Shown here: piece after piece, positions 32,554 through 41,535 of the stretch
Layout of the letters: each line of letters opens with the position of its first letter
Numbering within the stretch: position 1 is the first letter of the stretch
DNA from: 1-14-0-10-37-14 sp037130845
GTDB taxonomy: Bacteria > Patescibacteriota > Patescibacteriia > Patescibacteriales > Patescibacteriaceae
NCBI GenBank assembly: GCA_037130845.1
Contig: JBAXSE010000004.1
Location: forward strand, 12,394-76,393
DNA length: 64,000 bases
Direction of reading: 5' to 3'
Notes under the pieces: model-generated
Seen by the model: only the letters and a program-made list of their open reading frames with translations
Database searches by the model: none
What the model was told of the DNA's origin: nothing
Position numbers and translations under genes: made by a program

Positions 32554-33807
32554 ATGGGTATCGAACGATTCAAACCACCGACAGATAGTGCAGACGTTAA
32601 GACCGAGCAAGCTTCCAAGCCTTTTGCCAAGAAGATTGAAACGGCTGATGTAGCGGAACACGAAAAGATGTTGTCATCTCAACTGAACGAAGCTGAGCTG
32701 GCTTTTGCACAGCTCAAATATAACCAGCAGCCAACGGATAGCCAAGCCGCCTTTGCGGACGTGCTCCAGAAGTACACGCCGATTATCAGCAGCTTCAAGG
32801 ACGACTTATACGAGAGCTTACCTAGGTCCGCTAGCGATACGGGGCCAAGGGTGCAGGCGATGTTGGCTGAAGTCAAGATGAAAATCAATCAGATGTATGA
32901 CACGGCTGAGCCTGAAGAGTCGCTTGCGGCAATCCAACAATACATAGCTAAATTTGAAAGCAATCGGCAGCCGGCAAAACATGATAACCGAATCGGTTTC
33001 TTGTACTATAACGAGCTGGACCCCATGCGTACCGAGCGCGGTAATATCGGTTTCTTGAAAAAAGCCGGCTTTCATGATTATGACGAAGCCCTGGAGATCC
33101 ACATGGAAGAAAAATTCAAGAATCAGGAAACCGGCTTCAGCGGCCAGGAAATCAAACGGGTTTTTGGCGAGTTGGCCAAGGTCATCGTTGATAAACATCC
33201 CCAGCGCCAAGCGGTGATGGGCACATCTTGGCTAATGGACCATCCCATCTTCCAGCGCCTAGGCTTCAAAACGATTGAAGGTGATGAAGATCCTTATGCC
33301 AATTACACAACTAGCAGTGCTTGGATGCAGTTGGTGGACAAAGACGGCCAATTAGACCAAAAGCGCTTTGAACAAGCCATGGCTACCGGTGAGTTGCCTT
33401 ATAAGGTAAAGACCGGCTATATCCCGACCGAAGATTTCCTGCGCCGCTACCTGCCGCCGGAGGCCAAGGGAGACATCATGCTCAAACAGGTTAATCCTGA
33501 TTGGGCGGAAAGGCAGAAGCGGTTCAATGCCGAAGCATCGAAGATCCGTAATGAATGGGACAGCCAAGCGTCGAGCAGGACAATCGACGTTGAGAGCTTT
33601 ATCGCGCGCTATCCTTTGATTGCCGAAACGATAGAGGGCGCCGGCGTCAAGGATGCCTTTGTAGCCGGATTGAAAAAGGCCGCCGAGCAAGGCTGGACTT
33701 TGAAAGAGCTGGGCAGCCACGACGTCTTTCCCAAGGAGCTGGACCAGCTGATGGATGATTATAACAATAGGGACAAATATATTGATAAGAAGGTAGTTAT
33801 CGAGTAA
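32554..33807 (+). CDS. Protein of unknown function, 417 residues
   Basis: Soluble, helical and charged. The N-terminal 140 residues look disordered to coiled; the middle (HPQRQAVMGTSWLMDHPIFQ, then RLGFKTIEGDEDPYANYTTS) and the stretch YKVKTGYIPTEDFLRRYLP look like a folded domain. I cannot name a family or catalytic site. It is enclosed by two AAAGT-unit inverted repeats. Confidence 0.8.
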   Translation: MGIERFKPPTDSADVKTEQASKPFAKKIETADVAEHEKMLSSQLNEAELAFAQLKYNQQPTDSQAAFADVLQKYTPIISSFKDDLYESLPRSASDTGPRVQAMLAEVKMKINQMYDTAEPEESLAAIQQYIAKFESNRQPAKHDNRIGFLYYNELDPMRTERGNIGFLKKAGFHDYDEALEIHMEEKFKNQETGFSGQEIKRVFGELAKVIVDKHPQRQAVMGTSWLMDHPIFQRLGFKTIEGDEDPYANYTTSSAWMQLVDKDGQLDQKRFEQAMATGELPYKVKTGYIPTEDFLRRYLPPEAKGDIMLKQVNPDWAERQKRFNAEASKIRNEWDSQASSRTIDVESFIARYPLIAETIEGAGVKDAFVAGLKKAAEQGWTLKELGSHDVFPKELDQLMDDYNNRDKYIDKKVVIE

Positions 33808-33820
33808 GCCGAAGAATAAG

Positions 33821-33946
33821 TCAAAAGTTAAAACTCAAAAGTCAAAAGTATTGAGTCCTGCGGACATTAATCTAAGATAATGAAATAGATAATAAAGTCC
33901 AAAGGACACCAAACTTTTGACTTATAACTTTTGACTTTTGAATTCT
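33821..33946. repeat. AAAGTCAAAAGT-unit inverted repeat, full copy
   Basis: Left arm AAGTCAAAAGTTAAAACTC with GAGTCCTGCGGAC, right arm GTCCAAAGGACACC with AACTTTTGACTTATAAC: a hairpin-capable element of about 126 bp, the cleanest copy in the window. Confidence 0.75.
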
Positions 33947-34000
33947 CTTGGTGTTTATTTGTAGATTCGTATATTCATTCGTAGATTCGCATTATAATTT

Positions 34001-34315
34001 ATGCCCAAGTTTACCAGGACAATTGAAGACTTCACCTGCGAGCATTGCGGGACCAAGGTCAAGGGGAACGGTTATACCAACCATTGTCCCAAATGTTTTT
34101 ATTCCAAGCATGTCGATATTAATCCGGGCGACCGTGAGAGCGGCTGCGGGGGCATGATGCGGCCGATCGGCGCGCGGCCCTACCGCGGCGGCTGGCGCGT
34201 CATCCAGCAGTGCCTGAAGTGCGGGCATAGCAGGGAAAACAAAGTAGTGCCTGAGGATGATATGGAAAAATTGGCTGCTATTATCAAAGAAAACAATGAG
34301 AAAATCCGGCAATAA
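34001..34315 (+). CDS. RNHCP-domain zinc-ribbon protein
   Basis: 104 residues. FTCEHCGTKV, then GNGYTNHCPKCFYSKHVD, then GDRESGCGGMMRPI and IQQCLKCGH: the Cys pattern and wording of the RNHCP domain (here TNHCP in place of RNHCP), a small zinc-binding family of unknown role. The basic middle (ARPYRGGWRV) would suit RNA or DNA binding. Its terminator overlaps the last codons. Confidence 0.85.
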   Translation: MPKFTRTIEDFTCEHCGTKVKGNGYTNHCPKCFYSKHVDINPGDRESGCGGMMRPIGARPYRGGWRVIQQCLKCGHSRENKVVPEDDMEKLAAIIKENNEKIRQ

Positions 34316-34326
34316 CCGGATTTTTT
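34301..34326 (+). terminator. Intrinsic terminator of the RNHCP gene
   Basis: AAAATCCGG-caataa-CCGGATTTT, overlapping the stop codon. Confidence 0.85.
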
Positions 34327-34387
34327 GACTTTTGCCTGATAAATCTCTAAGATACCAGCAGTTCTTTAATAATTTACGAGGTCTGAC

Positions 34388-35443
34388 ATGAGCTTATTGA
34401 CTGATATTTTTGATCGCAAAGCTGTGCCGAATGCGCTGACGTTTTCACGTTTGCCTTTCGGCCTATTGCTACTGTTCGGCGCGTGGTCGGGCTGGCCTGT
34501 CTGGTCGTTGTTGTTGATATTTAATCTGGGAGCAGTTACCGATTTTTTGGACGGTTACTTAAGCCGGCGTTTCGACGCGCAAACTGATTTCGGCCGGATT
34601 TTTGATCCGGTGTTTGATAAGTTGCTGATGTGGTCGGGCTATCTCTTGCTTTGCGTTTTGACCAAAGACGCTGTCTGGATCGTGCTGTCGGCTTTATTTA
34701 TTTTTCGTGAATGGCTGACTGATGGTTTTAAAGGCTTTTTGTTAAGCGTCAAGAAAGTGGTCCCGGCTAATAGGCTGGCTAAAATCAAGACAGTTTGCCA
34801 GATCATTATGATCGATGGCGCCTTGTTGTATCTGCAGTTTGGTTGGCCCGTGCTGTATTGGTTGGCAGTAGCTGTCGGAATCGTCGGCGTTATATATGCC
34901 TTTGGCAGCGCTTGGCGATACTTTGTTTTGTTTGCCATGCAGTTCCCTTTTCATTTGGGGGCTGGCTTGAAATATATCGGGACACTGGGGTTAATCGGCT
35001 ACTGGCCTTTTGCGCCAAACTTTTGGGCAGCTATAATCAGCGCCTTCGCGTTAGCGGGGGTTAAGTGGTTGTTAGGTCCGCCTAATTTTATCTTGGCGCT
35101 TGCTTTTTGGCTGTTTATCCTGGTTGCAATGTCTTATAGATTGTGGAGCATCAGCAAGCAATGGACTTTTTTTGATTCAATTTTTGATCCGACATTGCCG
35201 CAGTATTTCGTAGCCGGTAAATTGCCGGGAGTTCTATTGGCAATCTGGCCCTTTTTGATTGTTGGTAAATGGAGCTGGCAACTGTTTGGTATTTTGGTGG
35301 CAATTTTTGTGCTGTTAAATTATATCAAATATTTGTTCTATCCATTCTCGAATAACACTGCCAGTGCCAAGCAATTGTTTTGGGCTGATTTAATCTGCGG
35401 CGTTGCTACGCTTGCGGCGGCTTATATTTTCTGGATTATATAG
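34388..35443 (+). CDS. CDP-alcohol phosphatidyltransferase with a long membrane extension
   Basis: 351 residues, about 150 longer than a plain PgsA. The family signature D-x2-D-G-x2-A-R-x8-G-x3-D-x3-D is complete: D52, D55-G56, S59-R60, G69, D73, D77 (with Ser in place of Ala). These enzymes condense CDP-diacylglycerol with an alcohol phosphate, for example to make phosphatidylglycerol phosphate. About six membrane segments make the core; four to five more follow after residue 190 with no known motif. ACGAGGTCTGAC gives a weak Shine-Dalgarno before the ATG. Co-transcribed with the next gene, 8 nt away. Confidence 0.85.
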   Translation: MSLLTDIFDRKAVPNALTFSRLPFGLLLLFGAWSGWPVWSLLLIFNLGAVTDFLDGYLSRRFDAQTDFGRIFDPVFDKLLMWSGYLLLCVLTKDAVWIVLSALFIFREWLTDGFKGFLLSVKKVVPANRLAKIKTVCQIIMIDGALLYLQFGWPVLYWLAVAVGIVGVIYAFGSAWRYFVLFAMQFPFHLGAGLKYIGTLGLIGYWPFAPNFWAAIISAFALAGVKWLLGPPNFILALAFWLFILVAMSYRLWSISKQWTFFDSIFDPTLPQYFVAGKLPGVLLAIWPFLIVGKWSWQLFGILVAIFVLLNYIKYLFYPFSNNTASAKQLFWADLICGVATLAAAYIFWII

Positions 35444-35451
35444 GAGGAACT

Positions 35452-35865
35452 ATGATTCTGGATCGATTGCAGTTATCGCAACAAAAATTACAGTGGCTGG
35501 GCCAAGCGGCGGTTGGTGATTTATTGGTTATCGAAACCAAATTATTCAATCAGGCAGGCTGTTTCTCGGCCTTGCAAGACACCTTGACTTTTCGTCTGTA
35601 CAAGCAAATTGAGGCGGCTGATTGGTTATTTCTTTCTTTTGATTATTACTATTATCAACAATTGAGCCCCAGTTTGGTGGCATCTGATTATTGTCTGCCA
35701 ATCAGCGACAATCAGACAGTTGGCTTTATTATGGATTGTCTGGAAACTATTCTGGACTGTACGCTCTGTTGCGTCAGTTCAAATTTGTTAGCCGAGGATG
35801 ATCCTGATTTATTGGTTGAGTGCTATAAAGTATGTCCGATAGATCTCTATATGGATGACCCGTAA
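35452..35865 (+). CDS. Protein of unknown function, 137 residues
   Basis: Strong Shine-Dalgarno AGGAGG, 8 nt after the phosphatidyltransferase. The product is rich in Leu, Asp, Tyr and Cys (for example FDYYYYQQL and CLETILDCTLCCVSS), acidic, with no membrane segment or signal peptide. No family recognised; operon position hints at a link with lipid synthesis. Confidence 0.75.
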   Translation: MILDRLQLSQQKLQWLGQAAVGDLLVIETKLFNQAGCFSALQDTLTFRLYKQIEAADWLFLSFDYYYYQQLSPSLVASDYCLPISDNQTVGFIMDCLETILDCTLCCVSSNLLAEDDPDLLVECYKVCPIDLYMDDP

Positions 35866-35875
35866 AAAATATTAG

Positions 35876-35907
35876 CCGCCCCGAGCATGCTTCGGGACGG
35901 TTTTTTC
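35876..35907 (+). terminator. Intrinsic terminator
   Basis: CCGCCCCGAG-catgc-TTCGGGACGG followed by TTTTTT. Confidence 0.85.
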
Positions 35908-35937
35908 ATGCAAAAATAGGTAATATTAGGATAAATA

Positions 35938-35966
35938 TTGACTTTTGCCATTTGTTGTGGCATAAT
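35938..35966 (+). promoter_or_regulatory. rnpB promoter
   Basis: TTGACT (35938-35943), 17-nt spacer, CATAAT (35961-35966); start expected near 35973. Confidence 0.65.
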
Positions 35967-35978
35967 GCGGTCGTGTTG

Positions 35979-36408
35979 GCAACAAGATAATTGAGACAAG
36001 CGGATGATCGCCGCTTAATAGCCTAAGCTAGCCAATTGATAGCTTAGGCGACTAAGGGGAGGAAAGTCCGGACTTCACAAACAAGACAGTGGGTAATGCC
36101 CACCGGGAGTGATCCTAGGGAAAGTGCCACAGAGACTATACTACTCCGATGAATTTCGGACGAAAGGTGAAAAGTCGGTTGGTGTCGTTTTGAGCATAAA
36201 GCTCGGGGCGGCTACAGTCGGCGGCCCTCGGTGACGAGGTGACCGTGGTAAACCCTGTCTGAAGCAAGGGCAAACTATCCTGCGAAAGCGGGGTAAGGAA
36301 AGTAGCCCGCCAGATTCCCCGGGCAACTTGGGAGCTAGACAGATGATCATCGTTCCGAAAACTCGGAATACAAAATCCGGCTTATAGCTTGTCTCAATTA
36401 TCTTGCTG
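35979..36408 (+). ncRNA. rnpB: RNase P RNA, type A-like
   Basis: About 430 nt. The catalytic RNA that trims tRNA 5' leaders. Universally conserved pieces are present: GAGGAAAGTCCGGAC near 36059, GCCACAGAGAC, GGTAAACCC, GCGAAAGCGGGGTAAGGAAAG, and the 3' AAATCCGGCTTATAG. The P1 helix is long and perfect: AAGATAATTGAGACAAGC at the 5' end with GCTTGTCTCAATTATCTT at the 3' end. No gene on either strand should be called inside. Confidence 0.95.
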
Positions 36409-36471
36409 CAAAACTTATCAATTTTTTAGACGGAATTTATAAATTAATTTTATTTTTGCAATTCATTTTAT

Positions 36472-37887
36472 ATGAAAAAATCTGAATTAATCTTTAATGT
36501 AATCTTGTTGCCGTTGGATTTCTTGCTGCTAATCGGCGCCGGAGTCAGCGCCTATTATCTGCGTTTTGCGCCGGCGGTCAGCCAGTGGATGCCGGTTTAT
36601 TATCCGGTGCCGTTTAATCAATATTTCAAATCAATTATTATTATCGCCCTGTATTGGGTGGCTGTTTTTTTCTTAAACGGACTTTATAATTTTGCCGAAG
36701 AGCGCAAATTGTCGACACAGCTCAAGCGGGTGCTGGTGTCCTGCTCTTTGGGTTTTGTGTTGGTGGTTATTTATATCGCCTTTGTACGCAAACAGCTTGA
36801 CTCTCGCTTTATCGCCTTGGCCGCCTGGCTTATCGCCATGCTTTATTTGTGGGCGGTGCGCTTGATTTTAGAAGTTATCAAGCGGCTGATGTATCGGGCC
36901 GGCATTGCTGTGCGCCAAGTGGTGATTATCGGCGATTCCAAGACTGCCGAAATTCTGATCCATGAATTTTCGGTCGACAAGAATCTGGGCTACAATGTGG
37001 TGAAGCGTTTTTCTTCCTTTGGCACCGAAGAAGCCGAAGAATTATCCAAGATTATCGGCTATCGCAGCGTCGATGAAATCATCCAGTCTGATCCAAACCT
37101 GAGCAAAGCGGAAATCGTCCGCGCCTATGACTTTGCCGACGAGCATCATATTACTTTTAAATACGCGGCTGACCTGTTGGATACTAAGGTGTTGCGGGTG
37201 GAGGTATATGACTTGGCCGGCGTGCCGATTGCTGAGGTCAAGAAGACGCCATTGGACGGTTGGGGCCGCGTGCTGAAACGCATCCTAGATATTATCGGTT
37301 CGTCTATCTTGATTATCCTGACCAGCCCCATAATGCTGGCCACGGCCATCGCCATCAAGCTGGACTCCAAGGGCACGGTCTTTTTTTCCAAGCTGCCGAA
37401 CGGCGAACTTTGTACTCGCGTCGGACAGGGCGGCAAGAGCTTTAATTATTTCAAATTCCGTTCGATGCAGCCGGATCAGCATTATATGCGTTACGAAGAA
37501 TTGGCTGACAAGAATATCCGCGGCGATGGACCGATGGTCAAGATTAAGGACGATCCTCGCGTAACGCGCGTCGGCAAGTTTATCCGCCGCTTTTCGATAG
37601 ATGAATTGCCGGAATTGTTCTTGGTCTTTATGGGCCGCATGAGCCTGGTCGGTCCGCGTCCGCATTTGCCGGAAGAGGTGGCCCGTTATCAGCGCCATCA
37701 CAAAAAAGTCTTGACCATTAAGCCAGGCATCACCGGCCTGGCCCAGGTCTCGGGACGATCCGACCTGACCTTCGAAGACGAAGTGAAGCTGGATACTTAT
37801 TACATCGAAAATTGGTCTATCTGGAAGGATATCGCCATCCTGTTTAAGACGCCGTTGGCTGTTTTTAAGACTAGGAGTGCAGAATAA
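36472..37887 (+). CDS. Polyprenyl-phosphate sugar phosphotransferase (WcaJ/WbaP type)
   Basis: 471 residues. This family starts exopolysaccharide or glycan assembly by moving a sugar-1-phosphate onto undecaprenyl phosphate. Four membrane segments lie in the first 140 residues, a CoA-binding-like Rossmann region (QVVIIGDSKTAEILI) follows, then a re-entrant hydrophobic segment near 270-300 and the catalytic domain with FNYFKFRSM, RVGKFIRRFSIDELPEL, MSLVGPRPHLP and KPGITGLAQVSGR. Two glycosyltransferases follow. Upstream is rnpB. Confidence 0.93.
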   Translation: MKKSELIFNVILLPLDFLLLIGAGVSAYYLRFAPAVSQWMPVYYPVPFNQYFKSIIIIALYWVAVFFLNGLYNFAEERKLSTQLKRVLVSCSLGFVLVVIYIAFVRKQLDSRFIALAAWLIAMLYLWAVRLILEVIKRLMYRAGIAVRQVVIIGDSKTAEILIHEFSVDKNLGYNVVKRFSSFGTEEAEELSKIIGYRSVDEIIQSDPNLSKAEIVRAYDFADEHHITFKYAADLLDTKVLRVEVYDLAGVPIAEVKKTPLDGWGRVLKRILDIIGSSILIILTSPIMLATAIAIKLDSKGTVFFSKLPNGELCTRVGQGGKSFNYFKFRSMQPDQHYMRYEELADKNIRGDGPMVKIKDDPRVTRVGKFIRRFSIDELPELFLVFMGRMSLVGPRPHLPEEVARYQRHHKKVLTIKPGITGLAQVSGRSDLTFEDEVKLDTYYIENWSIWKDIAILFKTPLAVFKTRSAE

Positions 37888-37913
37888 GTTTAATACAAAT
37901 ACTGCTCCTACAA

Positions 37914-37995
37914 ATACAAATTATTACAAATGTACAAATATGAACTTAACATCTAGGTCTGGATTTGTAAATTTGTAATAATTTGTATTTGTAGG
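37914..37995. repeat. GCTCCTACAAATA inverted repeat, copy 3
   Basis: GCTCCTACAAATACAAATTA and the complement ending ATTTGTATTTGTAGG; the right end is 15 nt before the next ATG. Confidence 0.8.
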
Positions 37996-38009
37996 TAATA
38001 TGAGAATAT

Positions 38010-39116
38010 ATGAATGTTGCCCTAATCCATGATCATTTGGCCCAAGATGGCGGAGCGGAGAAAGTGCTCAAGGTGTTGGCGGATATGTATCCGCAAGCGC
38101 CGATTTATACGTTGCTCTATGAGCCGGCTAATGTGGCCAAATATTTTAAGAATCGCTGCATTAATACTTCGATTATCCAACGCATCCCGGGCGGCGTCCG
38201 TTTTTATAAATGGTGCATGCCGATCATGCCGATGGCGGTTGAGTTTTTTAATTTAAGCCCGTTCGATCTGGTTATCTCCGATACCAGCTCTTTTGCCAAG
38301 GGCGTCATTACCTCGACCAATACGCCTCACATCTGCTATTGCCATACGCCCACCCGCTATCTGTGGAGCGACACTCATTCTTATATCGAAGAATTGCGTT
38401 TTAATAAATATTTCAAGAAGCTGATCGGCATGTCTTTGAACAAGATCCGTGTTTGGGATAAGGCGGCGGCCGATCGTGTCGATTATTTTGTCGCCAATTC
38501 TCAGTTTATCGCCAAGCGCATCAAGAAATATTATCGCCGCGAATCGGTGGTTATTTATCCTCCGGTCGAAATCGAAAAGTTTACAGTACAAGAGGTTAAA
38601 GAAGATTATTATCTGGCCGGCGGCCGATTGGTGCCGTACAAGCGCTTTGATTTGGTGATCGCCGCCTTTAAACAGTCTGGCCGTAAGCTGAAAATTTTCG
38701 GGGACGGGCCTGATTTTGATCGATTGAAAAGCCTGGTAGGCGCTACTGCCCATATCGAGTTTTTGGGTCGCGTGTCCGAACAAGACAAGGTCAAGCTGTA
38801 TGCCGGGGCTAAAGGGTTTATTAACCCGCAAGAAGAAGACTTCGGCATTACAATGGTAGAAGCCTTGGCAAGCGGCACTCCGGTATTGGCCTTTAATTCC
38901 GGCGGGGCGCCAGAAATTGTGGTGGATGGGCAGACCGGCTTTTTGTTCGATGCTCAGACAGTGGAATCTTTGCTGGATGCTTTGGCAAAAAATGACGCGT
39001 CTGCTATCTCGGCGCAAGCTTGCCGCACTCGCGCCGAAAAGTTTAGCACCGAGAAGTTTAAGCAGAAGATGAGCGAATACGTAGCTTGGGCGATGGCGGA
39101 TTATAAGACATGGTGA
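38010..39116 (+). CDS. GT4 glycosyltransferase, WbaZ-like
   Basis: 368 residues, GT-B fold. The N-terminal half has HDHLAQDGGAEKV and the CHTPTRYLWSDTHSY block typical of WbaZ-like mannosyltransferases; the C-terminal nucleotide-sugar site has AGGRLVPYKRFDLVI, then PQEEDFGITMVEALASGTPVLAFNSGG with the E-x7-E motif. Acts in the cytoplasm on a lipid-linked glycan. Part of a block with the initiating transferase and the next GT4. Confidence 0.9.
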   Translation: MNVALIHDHLAQDGGAEKVLKVLADMYPQAPIYTLLYEPANVAKYFKNRCINTSIIQRIPGGVRFYKWCMPIMPMAVEFFNLSPFDLVISDTSSFAKGVITSTNTPHICYCHTPTRYLWSDTHSYIEELRFNKYFKKLIGMSLNKIRVWDKAAADRVDYFVANSQFIAKRIKKYYRRESVVIYPPVEIEKFTVQEVKEDYYLAGGRLVPYKRFDLVIAAFKQSGRKLKIFGDGPDFDRLKSLVGATAHIEFLGRVSEQDKVKLYAGAKGFINPQEEDFGITMVEALASGTPVLAFNSGGAPEIVVDGQTGFLFDAQTVESLLDALAKNDASAISAQACRTRAEKFSTEKFKQKMSEYVAWAMADYKTW

Positions 39117-39123
39117 GCCTGTA

Positions 39124-39305
39124 TTTACCTCCGGTACTCCCGGAGGTCTCCCCACAAGGGCTAGAATGCATAATTGTAATAAATGAAGTCAGAGTCGCGA
39201 ATAAACAAATATCGATATTCTTGAACCGGAAATGCCGTAAACGACTTGTCGAAAACTAGAGCTTAAATACTCACCTAGGAGATCCACGGGAGTACCGTGG
39301 ATAAA
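39124..39305. repeat. IPE element copy 4
   Basis: Starts 7 nt after the stop with TTTACCTCCGGTACTCCCGG and GGTCTCCCCACAAGG; interior AATGAAGTCAGAGTCGCG and GGAAATGCCGTAA as in copy 3; ends CACCTAGGAG, hairpin ATCCACGG/CCGTGGAT, AAA. It is followed by a small hairpin with T-run (CCGATATTTCGG, TTTTTT at about 39332) that may terminate transcription. Confidence 0.75.
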
Positions 39306-39380
39306 TTCATAGAATGCCGATATTTCGGTGTTTTTTGCTTTTTGGGGTTATTGCGGTATGATTAGAGGGTTAATTCAAAG

Positions 39381-39477
39381 GGGACGAATTTTACGTGACG
39401 GCAGTTTTGATTATTTAGAATAACATAATTATGCCTGTGTCCTTCGTGGGGAGGTCCCCGGGAGTACCGGGGATAAA
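39381..39477. repeat. IPE element copy 5 (right half)
   Basis: GGGGACGAATTTTACGTGAC, then CCTTCGTGGGGAG, the hairpin GTCCCCGG/CCGGGGAT and AAA. The left half is missing; it may be the true right end of copy 4, split by the extra end at 39280-39305. Confidence 0.7.
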
Positions 39478-39483
39478 TTCATA

Positions 39484-39585
39484 ATGAAAATAGTAATTGA
39501 CCCCACTTCGCTAAAGCTACGCGGGGCGAGCTGCACGGCGATGGCCTTGTCCCGCGTAGCTGTAGTAGTAATGTAGTTTAAATCT
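39484..39585 (+). other. Duplicated start of the following glycosyltransferase gene
   Basis: ATGAAAATAGTAATTGAC at 39484-39501 encodes MKIVID, as does the true start ATGAAGATTGTGATTGAC at 39586-39603; all differences are at third codon positions. The frame from 39484 continues through a hairpin (AGCTACGCGGG/CCCGCGTAGCT, 39515-39561) and stops after 30 codons at 39576. It looks like a relic 5' end left when DNA was inserted or recombined here. Confidence 0.6.
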
Positions 39586-40728
39586 ATGAAGATTGTGATT
39601 GACGCTCGCGTGTTGATGGATAAACGGCGTAGCGGAGTGGGAGAGTATGTCTACCAACTTGTCAGCCATCTTTTGGCCAATGACCAAGCCAATGAATATT
39701 GGTTGTTTTATAATTCAGCCAAGGAGCTGGCGCATTTACCGGAGTTCCCCCGCGCGCAAAAGATCAAGACTAATATTCCCAACAAGCTTTTAAATTACGC
39801 TTTGTTTAAATTATTGGGCCGTCCGCATCTAGAAAAGTTACTGGGCTTTAAGCCTGATATCTTTTTGATGCCGCACTTGAATTTTGTCGCTTGCGGCGAT
39901 GGCTACCACAAGATTTTGACGGTGCACGATTTATCATTTTTGCAGTATCCGGAATTTTTTTGCCAGCGCCAGAATATCTGGCATCGGGCGATTGATGTCA
40001 AGAAACTGGTAAAACGGTTTGATCATATCGTGGCTATTTCGCAGGCGACTAAGGCGGATTTATTGGCGCATTGTGACTTGGACGAGAGCAAAGTATCGGT
40101 TATCCATAGCGGGGTCAGTCCGGAATTTCGGCCGATTGAATCGGGCGAGGAATTGCTAGACGCTCGTGAGAGATTGCATTTGCCGGCTCGTTTTATACTA
40201 TTTTTAGGGACGTTGGAGCCCAGGAAAAATATCGAGACTTTGATTGCGGCCTATGATATTATGCGCCGAGAACACGCGGATTTGGCACAGATAAAATTAG
40301 TGATTGCTGGCAGTCCTGGTTGGAAATACCAACAGTTGTATGCGCAGTCAGATGCGTCGGAATATTCGGCTGATATTATCTGGAAGGGTTATGTTGACCC
40401 GGCGGACAAGATTTATTATTACAATCTGGCCAGCGTCTTCGCTTTCCCTAGCTTTTATGAAGGCTTCGGTTTCCCTCCTCTGGAAGCGGCTGCTTGCGGT
40501 ACGCCGGTGGTGGCCAGCTTTGCCAGCTCTTTGCCGGAAGTGGTGGGGGAGTCGGCTTGGCTGATTGACCCATATGATGCGCGGTCACTTGCCGACGGTC
40601 TGGCGCAGATGTTAAAGAATCCGGAATTGGCATCGGCCTATGTCCGAAAAGGCCTGGCTGCGGCTAAGAATTTTAATTGGAACAAGACCGCGGAGGCTTA
40701 TCTGGCTTTGTTTAAATCTTTATCATGA
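39586..40728 (+). CDS. GT4 glycosyltransferase
   Basis: 380 residues, GT-B fold. It opens MKIVIDARV with RRSGVGEYVYQLV, the start usual in GT4 mannosyl- or rhamnosyltransferases; the donor site has FLGTLEPRKNIETLI, IVWKGYV-like DIIWKGYVDPADK and FPSFYEGFGFPPLEAAACGTPVV with the E-x7-E pair. Donor and acceptor cannot be told. The region just upstream carries a duplicated copy of the first six codons. Confidence 0.92.
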   Translation: MKIVIDARVLMDKRRSGVGEYVYQLVSHLLANDQANEYWLFYNSAKELAHLPEFPRAQKIKTNIPNKLLNYALFKLLGRPHLEKLLGFKPDIFLMPHLNFVACGDGYHKILTVHDLSFLQYPEFFCQRQNIWHRAIDVKKLVKRFDHIVAISQATKADLLAHCDLDESKVSVIHSGVSPEFRPIESGEELLDARERLHLPARFILFLGTLEPRKNIETLIAAYDIMRREHADLAQIKLVIAGSPGWKYQQLYAQSDASEYSADIIWKGYVDPADKIYYYNLASVFAFPSFYEGFGFPPLEAAACGTPVVASFASSLPEVVGESAWLIDPYDARSLADGLAQMLKNPELASAYVRKGLAAAKNFNWNKTAEAYLALFKSLS

Positions 40729-40791
40729 TTTGGGTTTGTCATTTTACTTATGGGCTAAAAGTAGCTATAATAAAATAATAAACAATAAAAT

Positions 40792-41517
40792 ATGGATATC
40801 AAAAAATTAAATTGTGCGTGTTTTGCTTTAGGCTCAGATGTCCAAGGATATAATAAGGGTTGCAAGAAGCGGGCCTTGTTATATATGATCGGACCCTTGG
40901 TTGTCTTTTTTGTTTTGTATTTTTTGTATCAGATAGTTTATTGGATTTTTGCCGCTACTTACGGCAATGCTTTGAGCTGGCTGCCTTTTGTCATGACGGC
41001 GATGGCTCAGACGGCTACTAGCGCGACTTCTACAACGGCCGTTGTCCTGCCGCTTGGCGTCAAAATCTTGTCTATAGCGCAGGTTTTGGTTTATGACTTA
41101 ATAGTCTTGTCTGTTGTTATGTGGTTTTTTTCTTTTCCGGCTGGATTAATTTTGTGGTTCAAAAAACCGTTAACCAAGATTGACCCGGCTAGCGGTCTGG
41201 GCAAGGCTGGCCGTTTGCCCGCCAATATCAAGGGCTGGAATTGGGGCGCTGCCGGTTGGCCGATTGTTTGGGGTTTGGTTAATTTTTCATGGATTAGTTT
41301 GATTGGTATGATTCCGGTAGTTAATCTGGTCTGGTGGATCTATCTAGGAAAACAAGGTAATAAGTTGGCCTGGCAAAAGAATAAATGGGAGAGCTCTGAA
41401 CATTTTATCGCCCAGCAGGCAAAATGGAAAATTGCCGGTATCATTGGCCTGCTCTTGCGCCTGGGCGGGGTGGTATATCTAATAGGCCAAATAGTCCCGA
41501 ATCTTTTAAATCGCTAA
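40792..41517 (+). CDS. Membrane protein of unknown function, 241 residues
   Basis: Opens with a short Cys-containing cytoplasmic stretch (LNCACFALGSDVQG), then hydrophobic segments at about 28-55, 85-120, 155-180 and 210-235. The loop near 60-85 is rich in Ser, Thr and Ala. No motif recognised. TATAAT occurs about 20 nt upstream. It is the last gene before IPE copy 6. Confidence 0.75.
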   Translation: MDIKKLNCACFALGSDVQGYNKGCKKRALLYMIGPLVVFFVLYFLYQIVYWIFAATYGNALSWLPFVMTAMAQTATSATSTTAVVLPLGVKILSIAQVLVYDLIVLSVVMWFFSFPAGLILWFKKPLTKIDPASGLGKAGRLPANIKGWNWGAAGWPIVWGLVNFSWISLIGMIPVVNLVWWIYLGKQGNKLAWQKNKWESSEHFIAQQAKWKIAGIIGLLLRLGGVVYLIGQIVPNLLNR

Positions 41518-41535
41518 CCGTGTTTATCTCTCGAG

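Noticed and set aside
36141..36350. Minus-strand frame in 35979-36408
   Set aside because: It lies inside RNase P RNA.
39314..39361. 15-codon frame after IPE copy 4
   Set aside because: It coincides with a hairpin and T-run that look like a terminator.
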